DNA of 64,000 nucleotides. Origin: FACHB-T130 sp042747725 (lineage in GTDB: Bacteria > Cyanobacteriota > Cyanobacteriia > Cyanobacteriales > FACHB-T130). The notes below the pieces were generated by a model. It saw nothing but the letters and a program-made list of their open reading frames with translations, had not been told where the DNA came from and did no database searches. The stretch is from assembly GCF_042747725.1 (NCBI RefSeq), contig NZ_JBHZGO010000101.1, positions 1 to 64,000 of the forward strand. Direction: 5' to 3'. Numbering within the stretch: the stretch's first letter is position 1; the number at the start of each line of letters is the position of its first letter. Both the position numbers and the translations under genes were made by a program. Positions 15,022 through 23,670 of this stretch are shown piece after piece.

Positions 15022-17175
15022 ATGTGCGGAATCGTTGGCTATATTGGCACTCAAGCGGCGACAGAAATTTTGCTGGCAGGCTTGGAAAAACTGGAGTATC
15101 GGGGCTACGATTCTGCCGGTATCGCCACAGTCTTGGAAGGTGACATCCACTGCGTGCGGGCAAAGGGCAAACTCTACAACCTGCGCGAAAAGCTACAACG
15201 AGAAGTCAATCCGGCGACGATTGGCATCGGACACACCCGCTGGGCGACTCACGGCAAGCCAGAAGAATACAACGCCCATCCCCACACGGATACGGCTAAG
15301 CGAATCGCGGTGGTACAAAACGGGATTATTGAAAATTATCGGGAGTTGCGAGAAGAACTCAAAGCCAAGGGACACGAGTTTCGCTCAGATACCGATACCG
15401 AGGTGATTCCCCACTTAATCGCCGAACTAATGGCACAGCAAGCGCAGCAAGCAGCGGCGACAGCTCAACCGTTTCCGTTTTTAGAGGCTGTGCGGCAGGC
15501 GGTGACGAAAACCGGGACGGATACGGAGTTAATCCCCCAGTTAATCGCTGAACTAATCGGACAGCAAGTACACAACTCAGCTTCTACACCTCAACAGTTT
15601 CCGTTTTTAGAGGCGGTGCGGCAAGCGGTGACGAAGGCGGGGACGGATACGGAGTTAATCCCGCAATTAATGGCTGAAGTGATGGCACAGCAAATACAGA
15701 ACTCAGCGGTGACAAGTCAGCATTCTCCCTTTTTAGAAGTGGTACGGCAGGCGGTGAATAAACTGGAGGGAGCGTTTGCGATCGCGGTTATCTGTGCCGA
15801 CTATCCCGATGAATTGATTGTGGCACGGCAACAAGCTCCCCTCACCATTGGTTTCGGTCAAGGAGAATTTTTCTGCGCCTCTGATACCCCTGCACTGGTT
15901 CCCCACACTCGTGCCGTCCTGACGCTGGAAAATGGCGAACTGGCACGAATGACGCCGATTGGCGTTGAGGTGTACAATTTTGCAGGCGATAGGCTCAAAA
16001 AAAGTCCCCGGACGCTGAGTTGGAATCCCGTACAGGTAGAAAAACAGGGATTCAAGCACTTTATGCTCAAGGAAATTTATGAGCAACCGGGAGTGGTTCG
16101 CGCTTGTTTAGAAGCTTACCTGAACGCGGATTGGAACGCCGACTCCGATCGATCTCCCATTAAACTGAATTTACCCGCGTCACTGTACGAGAATTTAGAA
16201 CACGTTCAAATTCTTGCCTGCGGTACCAGTTGGCACGCCGGACTGGTGGGTAAATACCTGCTGGAACAGTTAGCGGGAATTCCTACCATCGTGCAGTATG
16301 CCTCTGAGTTTCGCTATGCACCCGCGCCTCTAACTGCCAATACGCTGACAATTGGCGTGACCCAATCTGGAGAAACAGCGGATACGCTGGCGGCTTTGGC
16401 AATGGAATCCCAGCGTCGTGCCAGTCAGCCGCCCCAATTTCAGACGCGATTGCTAGGGATTACCAATCGCCCAGAAAGCACTTTGGGGACGATGGTGCCG
16501 CAGATTATCGAAACCCACGCGGGGATTGAAATTGGAGTAGCGGCGACTAAAACCTTTGTTGCCCAACTGATGGCGTTTTACTGTTTGGCGCTGGATTTAG
16601 CTTATCGGCGTCAGACAGTATCGGCAATTCGGTTAGAGCAAATTCTAATTGGCTTGCGGCAGTTGCCAGCGCAGATTGAACTGATTTTAGAAAGTCAGGA
16701 GCGCTATATTGAACATCTGACTCACGATTTTGCCGAAACTAAAGATTTTATCTTTTTAGGACGGGGGATTAATTTCCCGATTGCCTTGGAAGGGGCGCTG
16801 AAATTGAAAGAAATCAGCTATATCCACGCCGAAGGTTATCCCGCTGGAGAGATGAAACACGGCCCGATTGCACTGTTGGATGCTAAAGTTCCCGTAGTAG
16901 CGATCGCCATGCCGGGGACTGTCTACGAAAAAGTCCTCTCTAATGCCCAGGAAGCGAAGGCGCGGGATTCCCGCTTGATTGGCGTGACGCCGATGAATGA
17001 CCCAGAAGCAGCGGAAACATTTGATGATTTGTTACCCGTTCCTGCTGTGGAAGAGTTACTTTCTCCCATACTCACAGTAATTCCGTTGCAACTGTTGGCT
17101 TATCACATTGCGGCGCTTCGCGGCTTAGATGTAGATCAGCCTCGGAATTTGGCGAAGTCGGTGACAGTGGAATAA
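15022..17175 (+). CDS. glmS: Glutamine-fructose-6-phosphate aminotransferase (isomerizing)
   Basis: This 717-residue enzyme makes glucosamine-6-phosphate from fructose-6-phosphate and glutamine, the first step to UDP-GlcNAc and peptidoglycan. The N-terminal glutaminase domain has Cys2 (MCGIVGYIG) as nucleophile, plus GHTRWATHG. The C-terminal part has two SIS domains (ILACGTSWHAGLVG, GVTQSGETADTLAAL, EGYPAGEMKHGPIAL) and ends in LAKSVTVE as in the family. The protein is about 84 residues too long because residues 125-250 are three tandem 42-residue repeats inside the glutaminase domain. Without two of them the length is about 633, close to cyanobacterial GlmS. No frame disruption is present. 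Confidence 0.96.
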   Translation: MCGIVGYIGTQAATEILLAGLEKLEYRGYDSAGIATVLEGDIHCVRAKGKLYNLREKLQREVNPATIGIGHTRWATHGKPEEYNAHPHTDTAKRIAVVQNGIIENYRELREELKAKGHEFRSDTDTEVIPHLIAELMAQQAQQAAATAQPFPFLEAVRQAVTKTGTDTELIPQLIAELIGQQVHNSASTPQQFPFLEAVRQAVTKAGTDTELIPQLMAEVMAQQIQNSAVTSQHSPFLEVVRQAVNKLEGAFAIAVICADYPDELIVARQQAPLTIGFGQGEFFCASDTPALVPHTRAVLTLENGELARMTPIGVEVYNFAGDRLKKSPRTLSWNPVQVEKQGFKHFMLKEIYEQPGVVRACLEAYLNADWNADSDRSPIKLNLPASLYENLEHVQILACGTSWHAGLVGKYLLEQLAGIPTIVQYASEFRYAPAPLTANTLTIGVTQSGETADTLAALAMESQRRASQPPQFQTRLLGITNRPESTLGTMVPQIIETHAGIEIGVAATKTFVAQLMAFYCLALDLAYRRQTVSAIRLEQILIGLRQLPAQIELILESQERYIEHLTHDFAETKDFIFLGRGINFPIALEGALKLKEISYIHAEGYPAGEMKHGPIALLDAKVPVVAIAMPGTVYEKVLSNAQEAKARDSRLIGVTPMNDPEAAETFDDLLPVPAVEELLSPILTVIPLQLLAYHIAALRGLDVDQPRNLAKSVTVE
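15394..15771 (+). repeat. Three tandem 126-bp in-frame repeats inside glmS
   Basis: Units start at 15394, 15520 and 15646, each exactly 126 bp (42 codons). Each begins DTE(V/L)IP(H/Q)L(I/M)AE and ends near FLE(A/V)VRQAV. The three copies are similar but not identical, with differences concentrated in the Gln/Ala/Ser-rich middle. This shows they are not an assembly artefact of one sequence and have diverged since duplication. Confidence 0.92.
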
Positions 17176-17232
17176 GCTGTTATAGCAATCCTTTTTTGTT
17201 GTACAAGGAGAATAAAGTTCGCGTAGGGAATG

Positions 17233-17287
17233 GTTGAGGAACGAAACCCAACAAAACATAAGCATTTGTTGGGTTTCGTTCCTCAAC
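17233..17287. repeat. Long palindromic repeat after glmS
   Basis: This is a perfect 23-bp stem (17233-17255 with 17265-17287, loop ACATAAGCA) containing ACGAAACCCAACAAA. It is the same family as the hairpin at the very start of the window. It may double as a transcription end for glmS. A half-copy of the TATAGCAATCC element end lies just before it at about 17179. Confidence 0.75.
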
Positions 17288-17356
17288 TGCGGTTCTTTTT
17301 TTTACCAATCAAATTAGGACTACTATACTCCCATAAATTACCAATTTCATTGAATT

Positions 17357-18166
17357 ATGAATAGTTACAAGCAACAGGTAATTGAACTTTACAATTCTAG
17401 AACTACCTACGATTGTGAAGAAGGAACTCGCCATCCACTTGAAGCCAATCTCCTACTTGAATTTGTCCCAATTCAGAAGAGAGATAAAATCCTTGATGTT
17501 GCTACTGGAACGGGTTTATTAGCAATTCCTGCTGCTCAGAAAGTGGGTTCGGAAGGCAATGTTATTGGCATAGATATGTCTCCGGGAATGCTCCATCAAG
17601 CCAAACTTAAAGTTGAAGCAGCTTCCTTACAAAACATCGAGTTGATTGAGGCAGATGCAGAATCTATCAACTTTAATGATAGTTGTTTTGATGCTATCTT
17701 TTGCTGTGAGGCAATTGTACTTTTCACTGATATTCCTGCTAGTTTGCAAAGGTGGTATCGCTTCCTGAAAACAGGAGGGTTTGGGGCATTTACTTGTCCT
17801 CCCGAAACAGCTTATATGGGAGCTGTTTACAGGAATATCTGCGTTAGAGTATTGGGCATATCGCTACCACACATCCTCGAAACACTCGGTACTCCAGAAA
17901 AGTGCCACAATTTGCTACAACAGGCAGGTTTTAGAGATATCGAGATCAAAATTGAGCCGTCTGGACGGTATCGCCATCTAAGGGATGACGAATTATCTTG
18001 GAAGGGACTTAATTTAGGTTTTAAAGGCAATCCGCTGTTGGCAAAACTATCACAGTCACAATTAGATCAACTGCAAGTTGAGTACAGAGCAGAAATTGAT
18101 AAACTAGCAACTGATAAAGGAGTCTGGGAAGATACTACAAAATTCTTTGTTCGTGGTAGAAAATGA
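17357..18166 (+). CDS. Class I SAM-dependent methyltransferase
   Basis: This 269-residue cytosolic protein has the SAM-binding motif I ILDVATGTGLLAIPAA (about residues 40-55), an acidic motif II region (NVIGIDMSPGML) and the post-I segment IELIEADAESINF. This is the ubiquinone/menaquinone-methyltransferase-like (UbiE-type) fold. The substrate cannot be named. It stands alone between the glmS palindrome and the convergent dxr gene. Confidence 0.85.
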   Translation: MNSYKQQVIELYNSRTTYDCEEGTRHPLEANLLLEFVPIQKRDKILDVATGTGLLAIPAAQKVGSEGNVIGIDMSPGMLHQAKLKVEAASLQNIELIEADAESINFNDSCFDAIFCCEAIVLFTDIPASLQRWYRFLKTGGFGAFTCPPETAYMGAVYRNICVRVLGISLPHILETLGTPEKCHNLLQQAGFRDIEIKIEPSGRYRHLRDDELSWKGLNLGFKGNPLLAKLSQSQLDQLQVEYRAEIDKLATDKGVWEDTTKFFVRGRK

Positions 18167-18201
18167 GTTGGTGAGCGATAGAAGGAAGACCAGGAAATAC
18201 G

Positions 18202-19398
18202 CTAACGAACTACTGCGGCGCTACTACCTTTGTGCAACTGCTGACTCACCTCAAGTGCTTCCTGTCTTGCCCATTTGTCTGCGGCAATGATGTCATCGAG
18301 ATTAGGAGTTGAGCGGTTGTGAGAAGAGAAGCGATCGCAAACTGATTCGATGCAACGGGGAATATCCAAAAATTGAATTTTTTCTTCTAAAAATAGCGCC
18401 ACTGCCTGTTCGTTCGCCGCATTCAAGACAGCAGGCATCGAACCACCCGCACGACCCGCCGCATACGCTAACTGCATACAGGGATACTTGTCGTGGTCGG
18501 GTTCCTTGAAAGTGAGATTCCCAGCTTTCACCAAATCTAACGGTTCCCAGTCGGTATAGATTCGCTCAGGCCAGGATAGGGCATAGAGTAGCGGCAAACG
18601 CATATCAGGCCAACCCAACTGAGCTAAGACTGACGTATCTTGCAACTCAATCAGCGAGTGAATAATACTTTGGGGATGGATGACAATCTCGATGCCATCG
18701 TAATCCATGCCAAAGAGGAAGTGCGCCTCAATCACTTCCAGCCCCTTATTCATCAACGTGGCAGAGTCGATGGTTATTTTGCGACCCATCGACCAATTGG
18801 GATGCTTCAGGGCGTCTGCAACCGTGACTGAGCCTAATTTCTCGACAGGCAAATCGCGGAAGGCACCGCCAGAAGCCGTGAGCAGAATTCGTCGCAAGCC
18901 GCCTTTAGGGACGCCTTGGAGACACTGAAAAATTGCCGAATGTTCGGAGTCCGCTGGCAACAGCTTCACGCCGTGTTTCTCTACCAGCGGCAGCACCACT
19001 GGGCCACCAGCAATCAAAGTTTCCTTATTCGCCAAAGCAATATCTTTCCCGGCTTCAATCGCGGCAATGGTCGGTAATAACCCCGCACAGCCGACAATTC
19101 CGGTGACGACAGTTTCCGCATTGCCGTAGCGGGCGACTTCAATTACCCCAGTTTCCCCAGCTAGCAGGATTGGTTGGGGATCGAGGTCTGCGATCGCCTC
19201 TTTCAGTTCAGACAATTTGTCTTCTTGACAGATGGCGGCAATTTCCGGTCGGAACTGCCGAATCTGTGCGGCAAGCATTGGCACGTTGCGCCCTGCTGCC
19301 AACCCCACGATTCTGAACTTTTCCGGGTTTTGAGCCACAATATCTAGCGTCTGAGTCCCGATAGAGCCAGTGGAGCCAAGGAGAGTAATCGCTTTCAC
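18202..19398 (-). CDS. dxr: 1-deoxy-D-xylulose 5-phosphate reductoisomerase
   Basis: This 398-residue NADPH- and metal-dependent enzyme is the second in the MEP pathway and converts DXP to MEP for isoprenoids, carotenoids and the phytyl chain. The N-terminal Rossmann motif is GSTGSIGTQTLD. The metal/substrate block is LLPADSEHSAIFQCLQG, and TASGGAFRD and KITIDSATLMNKGLE are also diagnostic. Length and ends match the family. It is divergent from the GT-C-like gene at 19574, with about 175 bp between them. Confidence 0.97.
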   Translation of the reverse strand: MKAITLLGSTGSIGTQTLDIVAQNPEKFRIVGLAAGRNVPMLAAQIRQFRPEIAAICQEDKLSELKEAIADLDPQPILLAGETGVIEVARYGNAETVVTGIVGCAGLLPTIAAIEAGKDIALANKETLIAGGPVVLPLVEKHGVKLLPADSEHSAIFQCLQGVPKGGLRRILLTASGGAFRDLPVEKLGSVTVADALKHPNWSMGRKITIDSATLMNKGLEVIEAHFLFGMDYDGIEIVIHPQSIIHSLIELQDTSVLAQLGWPDMRLPLLYALSWPERIYTDWEPLDLVKAGNLTFKEPDHDKYPCMQLAYAAGRAGGSMPAVLNAANEQAVALFLEEKIQFLDIPRCIESVCDRFSSHNRSTPNLDDIIAADKWARQEALEVSQQLHKGSSAAVVR

Positions 19399-19573
19399 AA
19401 TTGTTTAAGGATTCAGGGGCAATTCCACTATAAATTGCTTGGGGTTCATCCTTAACATCTCAGCTGAGCGGATTGATAAAGATCGCGGTATTATTACTCA
19501 CCATAAGCCATCAATGGGTGGTTGGGTGAGTGTCAATAAGTAAGATTGGGAAGCTCAATTGAGTGGGGCATCT

Positions 19574-20863
19574 ATGCAAAAATACGCTGCAACGGTGGAA
19601 GCCACTGCTGTTGAAAAGAAAGAGATAGGGGCGAATGGATTCGTCTTTGCAACGGCAATGTGGCTATGCAGCCGACTTGTAATTGCGATCGCCATGATGG
19701 TAATTGCGCCTGCACTTCCAAGTCCCTCAAATGTTATGCCTACACTTGGCTGGGGAGTTTTTGACGGCTGGGATAGCATCCATTATCGAGCGATCGCTAT
19801 CTCTGGTTATGAATACGCCAATGATGGACAAGGACATAACGTTGCCTTTTTCCCCGTTTTGCCTTTACTCATCCGGGGACTGATGACCCTCGGCTTGCCG
19901 TTTGAAGTGGCAGGCACGCTGGTAAATAATTTGGCATTATTAGGAGCGATCGCCCTTGTATACTTTTGGGTCGAAGAACGTCATGGTAAAAGTGCTGCAC
20001 GGTGGGCAAGTGCGGTGTTGGCTTGGTGTCCGTTTTCCCTCTTTGGAACGGTAATTTACACGGAAGGACTATTTTTATTCTTCAGCACTGCGGCTTTACG
20101 AGCCTTTGATAAACGCCAATATACCTGGTTATCCCTGTGCGGTGCATTAGCAACTGCCACCCGTCCCACCGGAATCGCACTCATCCCCGCCTTTTTGATT
20201 GTGGCATGGAAAGAACGCAGACCCCTTATCGCCTACGTTGCCAGTCTCGCAACTGCTGGAGGATTGCTTCTATTTAGTTTGTATTGCTGGATTCAGTTTG
20301 CAGACCCCTTAGCGTTTATTCACGCACAGCGAGGATGGCGACCTTCAGTCGGGTTTGATTGGCAGGGTTGGTGGAAAATGCTGATGCAAATTTCGATTGG
20401 CACGGCAAATTGGAAGTATGGCGGGATTAAAGATCCTTGGCATCCGCTGCTATTTTTAATCATTGTTGGCTGTGGCTATTTACTGTGGCGATTCCGTCAA
20501 AAATTAGGTTCGGTTAAGGTGGGATACGGCTTTTGTGTTTTATGGTTAATTTTGTGGTTACAAGCAGGCGATCCGTTGATTAATACGGTTTCGTTATTGG
20601 GGGGTGGCTACTTGTTATGGCACTTCCGCACTCAACTCAGTTTAGTGACCGTAATTTATGGTTTTTGCGGTTTGGGGTTGATTTTGTCCTCCGGAGGAAC
20701 CTGGTCAATTGGGCGGATTGCTTACGGCATTGTCTCACTTGCGATCGCGCTTGGTTTATTACTTTCCCGTCACCCGCGTTGGGGATATGCCACGATAGGC
20801 TTTTTTACCGTCTTACTTGTCCCTCTATCGATTCGATTTGCCCAACACCTTTGGGCAGGATAG
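19574..20863 (+). CDS. Mannosyltransferase-family (PIG-V-like, GT-C fold) membrane protein
   Basis: This multi-span membrane protein of about 429 residues has the GT-C-type first loop GVFDGWDSIHYRAIAISGY with an Asp-rich luminal motif, then NVAFFPVLPLLIRG and YTEGLFLFFSTAAL. That pattern is seen in bacterial relatives of the PIG-V mannosyltransferases that use lipid-linked sugars. The C-terminal third contains an internal duplication: GCGYLLWRFRQKL...YGFCVLWLIL is repeated 44 residues later as GGGYLLWHFRTQL...YGFCGLGLIL. I chose ATG 19574; a TTG at 19559 would add five residues. The acceptor is unknown. The gene runs directly into the 21-bp minisatellite. Confidence 0.78.
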   Translation: MQKYAATVEATAVEKKEIGANGFVFATAMWLCSRLVIAIAMMVIAPALPSPSNVMPTLGWGVFDGWDSIHYRAIAISGYEYANDGQGHNVAFFPVLPLLIRGLMTLGLPFEVAGTLVNNLALLGAIALVYFWVEERHGKSAARWASAVLAWCPFSLFGTVIYTEGLFLFFSTAALRAFDKRQYTWLSLCGALATATRPTGIALIPAFLIVAWKERRPLIAYVASLATAGGLLLFSLYCWIQFADPLAFIHAQRGWRPSVGFDWQGWWKMLMQISIGTANWKYGGIKDPWHPLLFLIIVGCGYLLWRFRQKLGSVKVGYGFCVLWLILWLQAGDPLINTVSLLGGGYLLWHFRTQLSLVTVIYGFCGLGLILSSGGTWSIGRIAYGIVSLAIALGLLLSRHPRWGYATIGFFTVLLVPLSIRFAQHLWAG

Positions 20864-20866
20864 GAA

Positions 20867-21160
20867 GGATTAAAGATTGACGACCGAGGATTAAAGACTG
20901 ACGACCGAGAATCTAAGATTGACGACTGAAGATTAAAGACTGACGACCGAGAATCTAAGACTCACAACCGAGGATTAAAGACTCACAACCGAGGATTAAA
21001 GACTCACAACCGAGGATTAAAGACTCACAACCGAGAATCGAAGACTCACGACTGAGTATTAAAGACTAATGACCGAGTATTAAAGATTGACGACCGAGTA
21101 TTAAAGACTGACGACCGAGAATCGAAGACTCACGACCGAGTATTAAAGACTGATGACCGA
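20867..21160 (+). repeat. Minisatellite: 14 tandem copies of a 21-bp unit
   Basis: Fourteen contiguous units occupy 294 bp with consensus GRATTAAAGACTSACGACCGA (21 bp). Variants alternate GGATTAAAG, GAATCTAAG/GAATCGAAG and GTATTAAAG at the start, and GACGACC, CACAACC and GATGACC at the end. Units 6-8 are identical. The array begins 3 bp after the stop of the preceding gene and is followed by a partial unit. In the preceding gene's frame the unit reads GLKTDDR until a TGA in unit 3. There are no spacers, so it is not CRISPR. It is probably a slippage-prone, strain-variable locus. Confidence 0.92.
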
Positions 21161-21241
21161 GGAAATAAGATATCACACAGACCTGAGAGATAACAGTTTA
21201 TTTCCTCTGCGTCCTCTGCGCTTCTGCGGTAAGAACATCTT

Positions 21242-22645
21242 ATGAAAGAAAAACTAATCAAGCCGAGTGTCCTGTCATTGATGATTGGCGCAAGTGCCGT
21301 AATGTTATTCGCGTGCAGTAGTCTACGACACTCCATGTTTCAATCGGGGGCTTATGACCTGGGAATTTATGACCAGGTGGTTTATTTAATCAGTCAAGGA
21401 CAACCGCCAATTTCTTCGATTCTTGGCTTCCATCACATGGGAAACCATGCTGCTTGGGCAGTTTATCTACTGTCTTTACTGTACAAAATTTATCCAAACG
21501 TTCATTGGTTGTTAGTAGTACAAGCCGTCGCATTATCTTTAGGTGCTTTACCAATGTGGCACCTAGCGCGTCAAGCGGGATTGAAAGAATCACAAGCAAT
21601 AGTAATGTCAGCAGTCTACTTGCTTTACCCGCTAATTTTTAATGCCAATTTGTTTGAATTCCACCCGGAAGTAATGGCTGTTCCCGCCTTTTTAGCAGCG
21701 GTATGGTGTGCTAGGCAAAATCGAATTGGGTGGTTTTGTATCAGCATTATTTTTATTTTGGGATGTAAAGCTGTTTTATCCCTTACTGTGGCGGCGATGG
21801 GGATTTGGCTGCTGGTGTTTGAGAAGCGGCGTTTATATGGTGCATTTGCCCTTTGTGCTGCTATCGCTTGGTTCCTAATTGCAACTCAGCTAATTATTCC
21901 ATCTTTCAGCGGTAGCGAAGCAGCTGCGGTGTCACGTTACAGCTATCTCGGTAACTCAGTTCTAGATATTGCTAGAAATTTGCTGTTTAAGCCGGGGTTG
22001 ATATTGGGGAGAATTTTCTCATTCAAGACACTTGAATATCTGGCGCTATTGATTTTGCCGGTAATTTGGGGACTTTCTCCTCGGCACATGACTCCTCTCG
22101 TGAGTGCGATTCCCGCTTTGGTGTTAAACATTCTTTCCGACAAACCACACCAACGCGATTTAATCCACCAATATTCTTTGCCAATTCTGCCTTTTCTGAT
22201 GTTAGCTGTCATTTCCAGTCTTGCCGCCAATCGAAGTTGGTTGCGAAACAGACGGACGATAATTCTGTGGTCGATAGTGGCTTTCTTAGCATTAGGAAAG
22301 TATGGCTATTTTTGGTCAAAATATCAAAATTCCCTCGATACTTGGCAAGCAACGCGAGAAGCGATCGCTCAAGTTGAAACTAAAGGCGGTGTGTTAACCA
22401 GCAATCGGATTACACCCCATTTAACTCACCGCCAGACGATCAAATTAGTGGACGATCTGAGTCCGCCCCCTACCGATCTATCTCCTTTTGAGTATATATT
22501 GCTCAATGTGCGTTACCCAGGCGGTGCTGGCGGGACTGGTAGCCAAGAGTTTGCTGCCAAGCTGGCAAATCAACTAAAAAATACCCCAGAATTTCAATTA
22601 ACCTATCAACGTGATGATGTTTATCTGTTTAGGAAAAAGTCTTAA
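21242..22645 (+). CDS. DUF2079 multi-span membrane protein
   Basis: This 467-residue integral membrane protein has the DUF2079 hallmark near the N-terminus (SGAYDLGIYDQVVYLISQGQ, then HHMGNHAAWAVYL). About ten hydrophobic helices follow, and the soluble C-terminal part contains ITPHLTHRQTI. DUF2079 proteins are predicted GT-C glycosyltransferases acting on the periplasmic side, with unknown substrate. It starts at ATG 21242 directly after the minisatellite and a CCTCTGCG-type repeat leader. The preceding GT-C-like gene is on the same strand, so a shared role in polysaccharide or glycolipid synthesis is possible. Confidence 0.85.
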   Translation: MKEKLIKPSVLSLMIGASAVMLFACSSLRHSMFQSGAYDLGIYDQVVYLISQGQPPISSILGFHHMGNHAAWAVYLLSLLYKIYPNVHWLLVVQAVALSLGALPMWHLARQAGLKESQAIVMSAVYLLYPLIFNANLFEFHPEVMAVPAFLAAVWCARQNRIGWFCISIIFILGCKAVLSLTVAAMGIWLLVFEKRRLYGAFALCAAIAWFLIATQLIIPSFSGSEAAAVSRYSYLGNSVLDIARNLLFKPGLILGRIFSFKTLEYLALLILPVIWGLSPRHMTPLVSAIPALVLNILSDKPHQRDLIHQYSLPILPFLMLAVISSLAANRSWLRNRRTIILWSIVAFLALGKYGYFWSKYQNSLDTWQATREAIAQVETKGGVLTSNRITPHLTHRQTIKLVDDLSPPPTDLSPFEYILLNVRYPGGAGGTGSQEFAAKLANQLKNTPEFQLTYQRDDVYLFRKKS

Positions 22646-22675
22646 TAAAAATGAATCTGATTGCAGGAGTTAAAA

Positions 22676-23347
22676 ATGTCATATCCAGCACCTTGGACAC
22701 TGCAAGGTTACGCTATTGCAACCGTGCATTTGATAGATGTTGAGCGATCGCGTCCCTTCATCCCTCCAGAGTTAGAAATCGTCTCAGTTTTCCCTGGAAA
22801 AACCCTAGGCGGGGTTTATCTTTCCTACTACGGATCGGGTTCCGTGCTGGAGTATAGCGAATTAATTGTTATCCCAGCGATGGTCAAATATGAAGACAAA
22901 TTCGGCGGTTGGGTATCCCACATCTATGTAGATAATGCAGAGTCTGTTGCTGGCGGGAGAAGCATCTGGGGACTACCGAAGGAACTCGCTAAGTTTACTT
23001 GGGAAAAAGGCGATCGCGCTGGTGTCACCGTCCGTCAAGGCGATAATTTGCTGTGCAGTCTCAGCTACACAGATGCCCTATTGCCCGTTTCTACATGGTG
23101 GCGACAGCCATTAATCGGAACTGCGTTTAGTAGCCAAAATTCCGATCTGCTTTTCTTCAAAAGTCAGTTTGAATCTCAACTGAAGGCAGTTAGTGGCAAG
23201 TTAGAAATCCCGGTAGAAAGTCCTTTTTCTCAGTTAAACTTAGGTCAGCCTTTACTAACTGTTTACTGCGACCAGATGAATTTAGTAGTCGGTGCGCCAG
23301 AAGCCGTAGGTACAACAGTCAGGGAAGCTGAATTTAGCTACAGTTAA
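22676..23347 (+). CDS. Acetoacetate decarboxylase family protein
   Basis: This 223-residue soluble protein has the ADC-family segments PFIPPELEIVSV, GGVYLSYYG and GRSIWGLPKELAKFTW, where the Lys after Pro aligns with the Schiff-base lysine region of acetoacetate decarboxylase. The family is broad, and many cyanobacterial members have unknown substrates. The start at ATG 22676 is chosen because GCAGGAG lies 6 nt upstream. It follows the DUF2079 gene after about 30 bp, so they may be cotranscribed; a terminator ends the unit at 23434-23461. Confidence 0.8.
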   Translation: MSYPAPWTLQGYAIATVHLIDVERSRPFIPPELEIVSVFPGKTLGGVYLSYYGSGSVLEYSELIVIPAMVKYEDKFGGWVSHIYVDNAESVAGGRSIWGLPKELAKFTWEKGDRAGVTVRQGDNLLCSLSYTDALLPVSTWWRQPLIGTAFSSQNSDLLFFKSQFESQLKAVSGKLEIPVESPFSQLNLGQPLLTVYCDQMNLVVGAPEAVGTTVREAEFSYS

Positions 23348-23433
23348 ACACTAAACTTCTGGCAAAATTCCTTGTAGTTCACAGGTTCAAACCTGAAGCT
23401 ATACAAACGAAATCCGCCTACTCGGACTTCATC

Positions 23434-23461
23434 AACAAAGCCTGGGTCAGCAGGCTTTGTT
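23434..23461 (+). terminator. Terminator after the ADC-family gene
   Basis: An 11-bp stem, AACAAAGCCTG / CAGGCTTTGTT, with a 6-nt loop is followed by TGTGTAACG. It lies in the 323-bp gap before the carotenoid protein gene. The remainder of that gap is the small element at 23514-23589. Confidence 0.65.
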
Positions 23462-23513
23462 TGTGTAACGCCAGACTTGAGTCTCCACGCAATTATACAA
23501 GAAGTAGGTTAAC

Positions 23514-23589
23514 TCATATCTTGCACCAAAGTCATCACCCGCCCGGAAATCAATTTCCGGGTAGGTTATCGGGTTTGTGCAAAATATCA
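23514..23589. mobile_element. Short MITE-like element, TIR ATATCTTGCACC family
   Basis: This 76-bp relative of 12718-12886 begins TCATATCTTGCACC and ends TTGTGCAAAATATCA. It has an inner CCCGGAAA / TTTCCGGG hairpin and the shared right part TTCCGGG..GGTT.TCGGGTT. A GTTAAC direct repeat (23508-23513 and 23590-23595) flanks it and may be the target duplication. It lacks the extra palindromes of the longer copy. Confidence 0.6.
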
Positions 23590-23670
23590 GTTAACCAAAA
23601 AACCCGCTAATTGCTTAACAATATAGCGGGAGATACAAAGGAGGAATTCAACAGTAAATTAGTATTCTTT

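Noticed and set aside
20867..21160. Possible CRISPR array
   Set aside because: The 21-bp units are directly adjacent with no spacers, and no cas gene is present.
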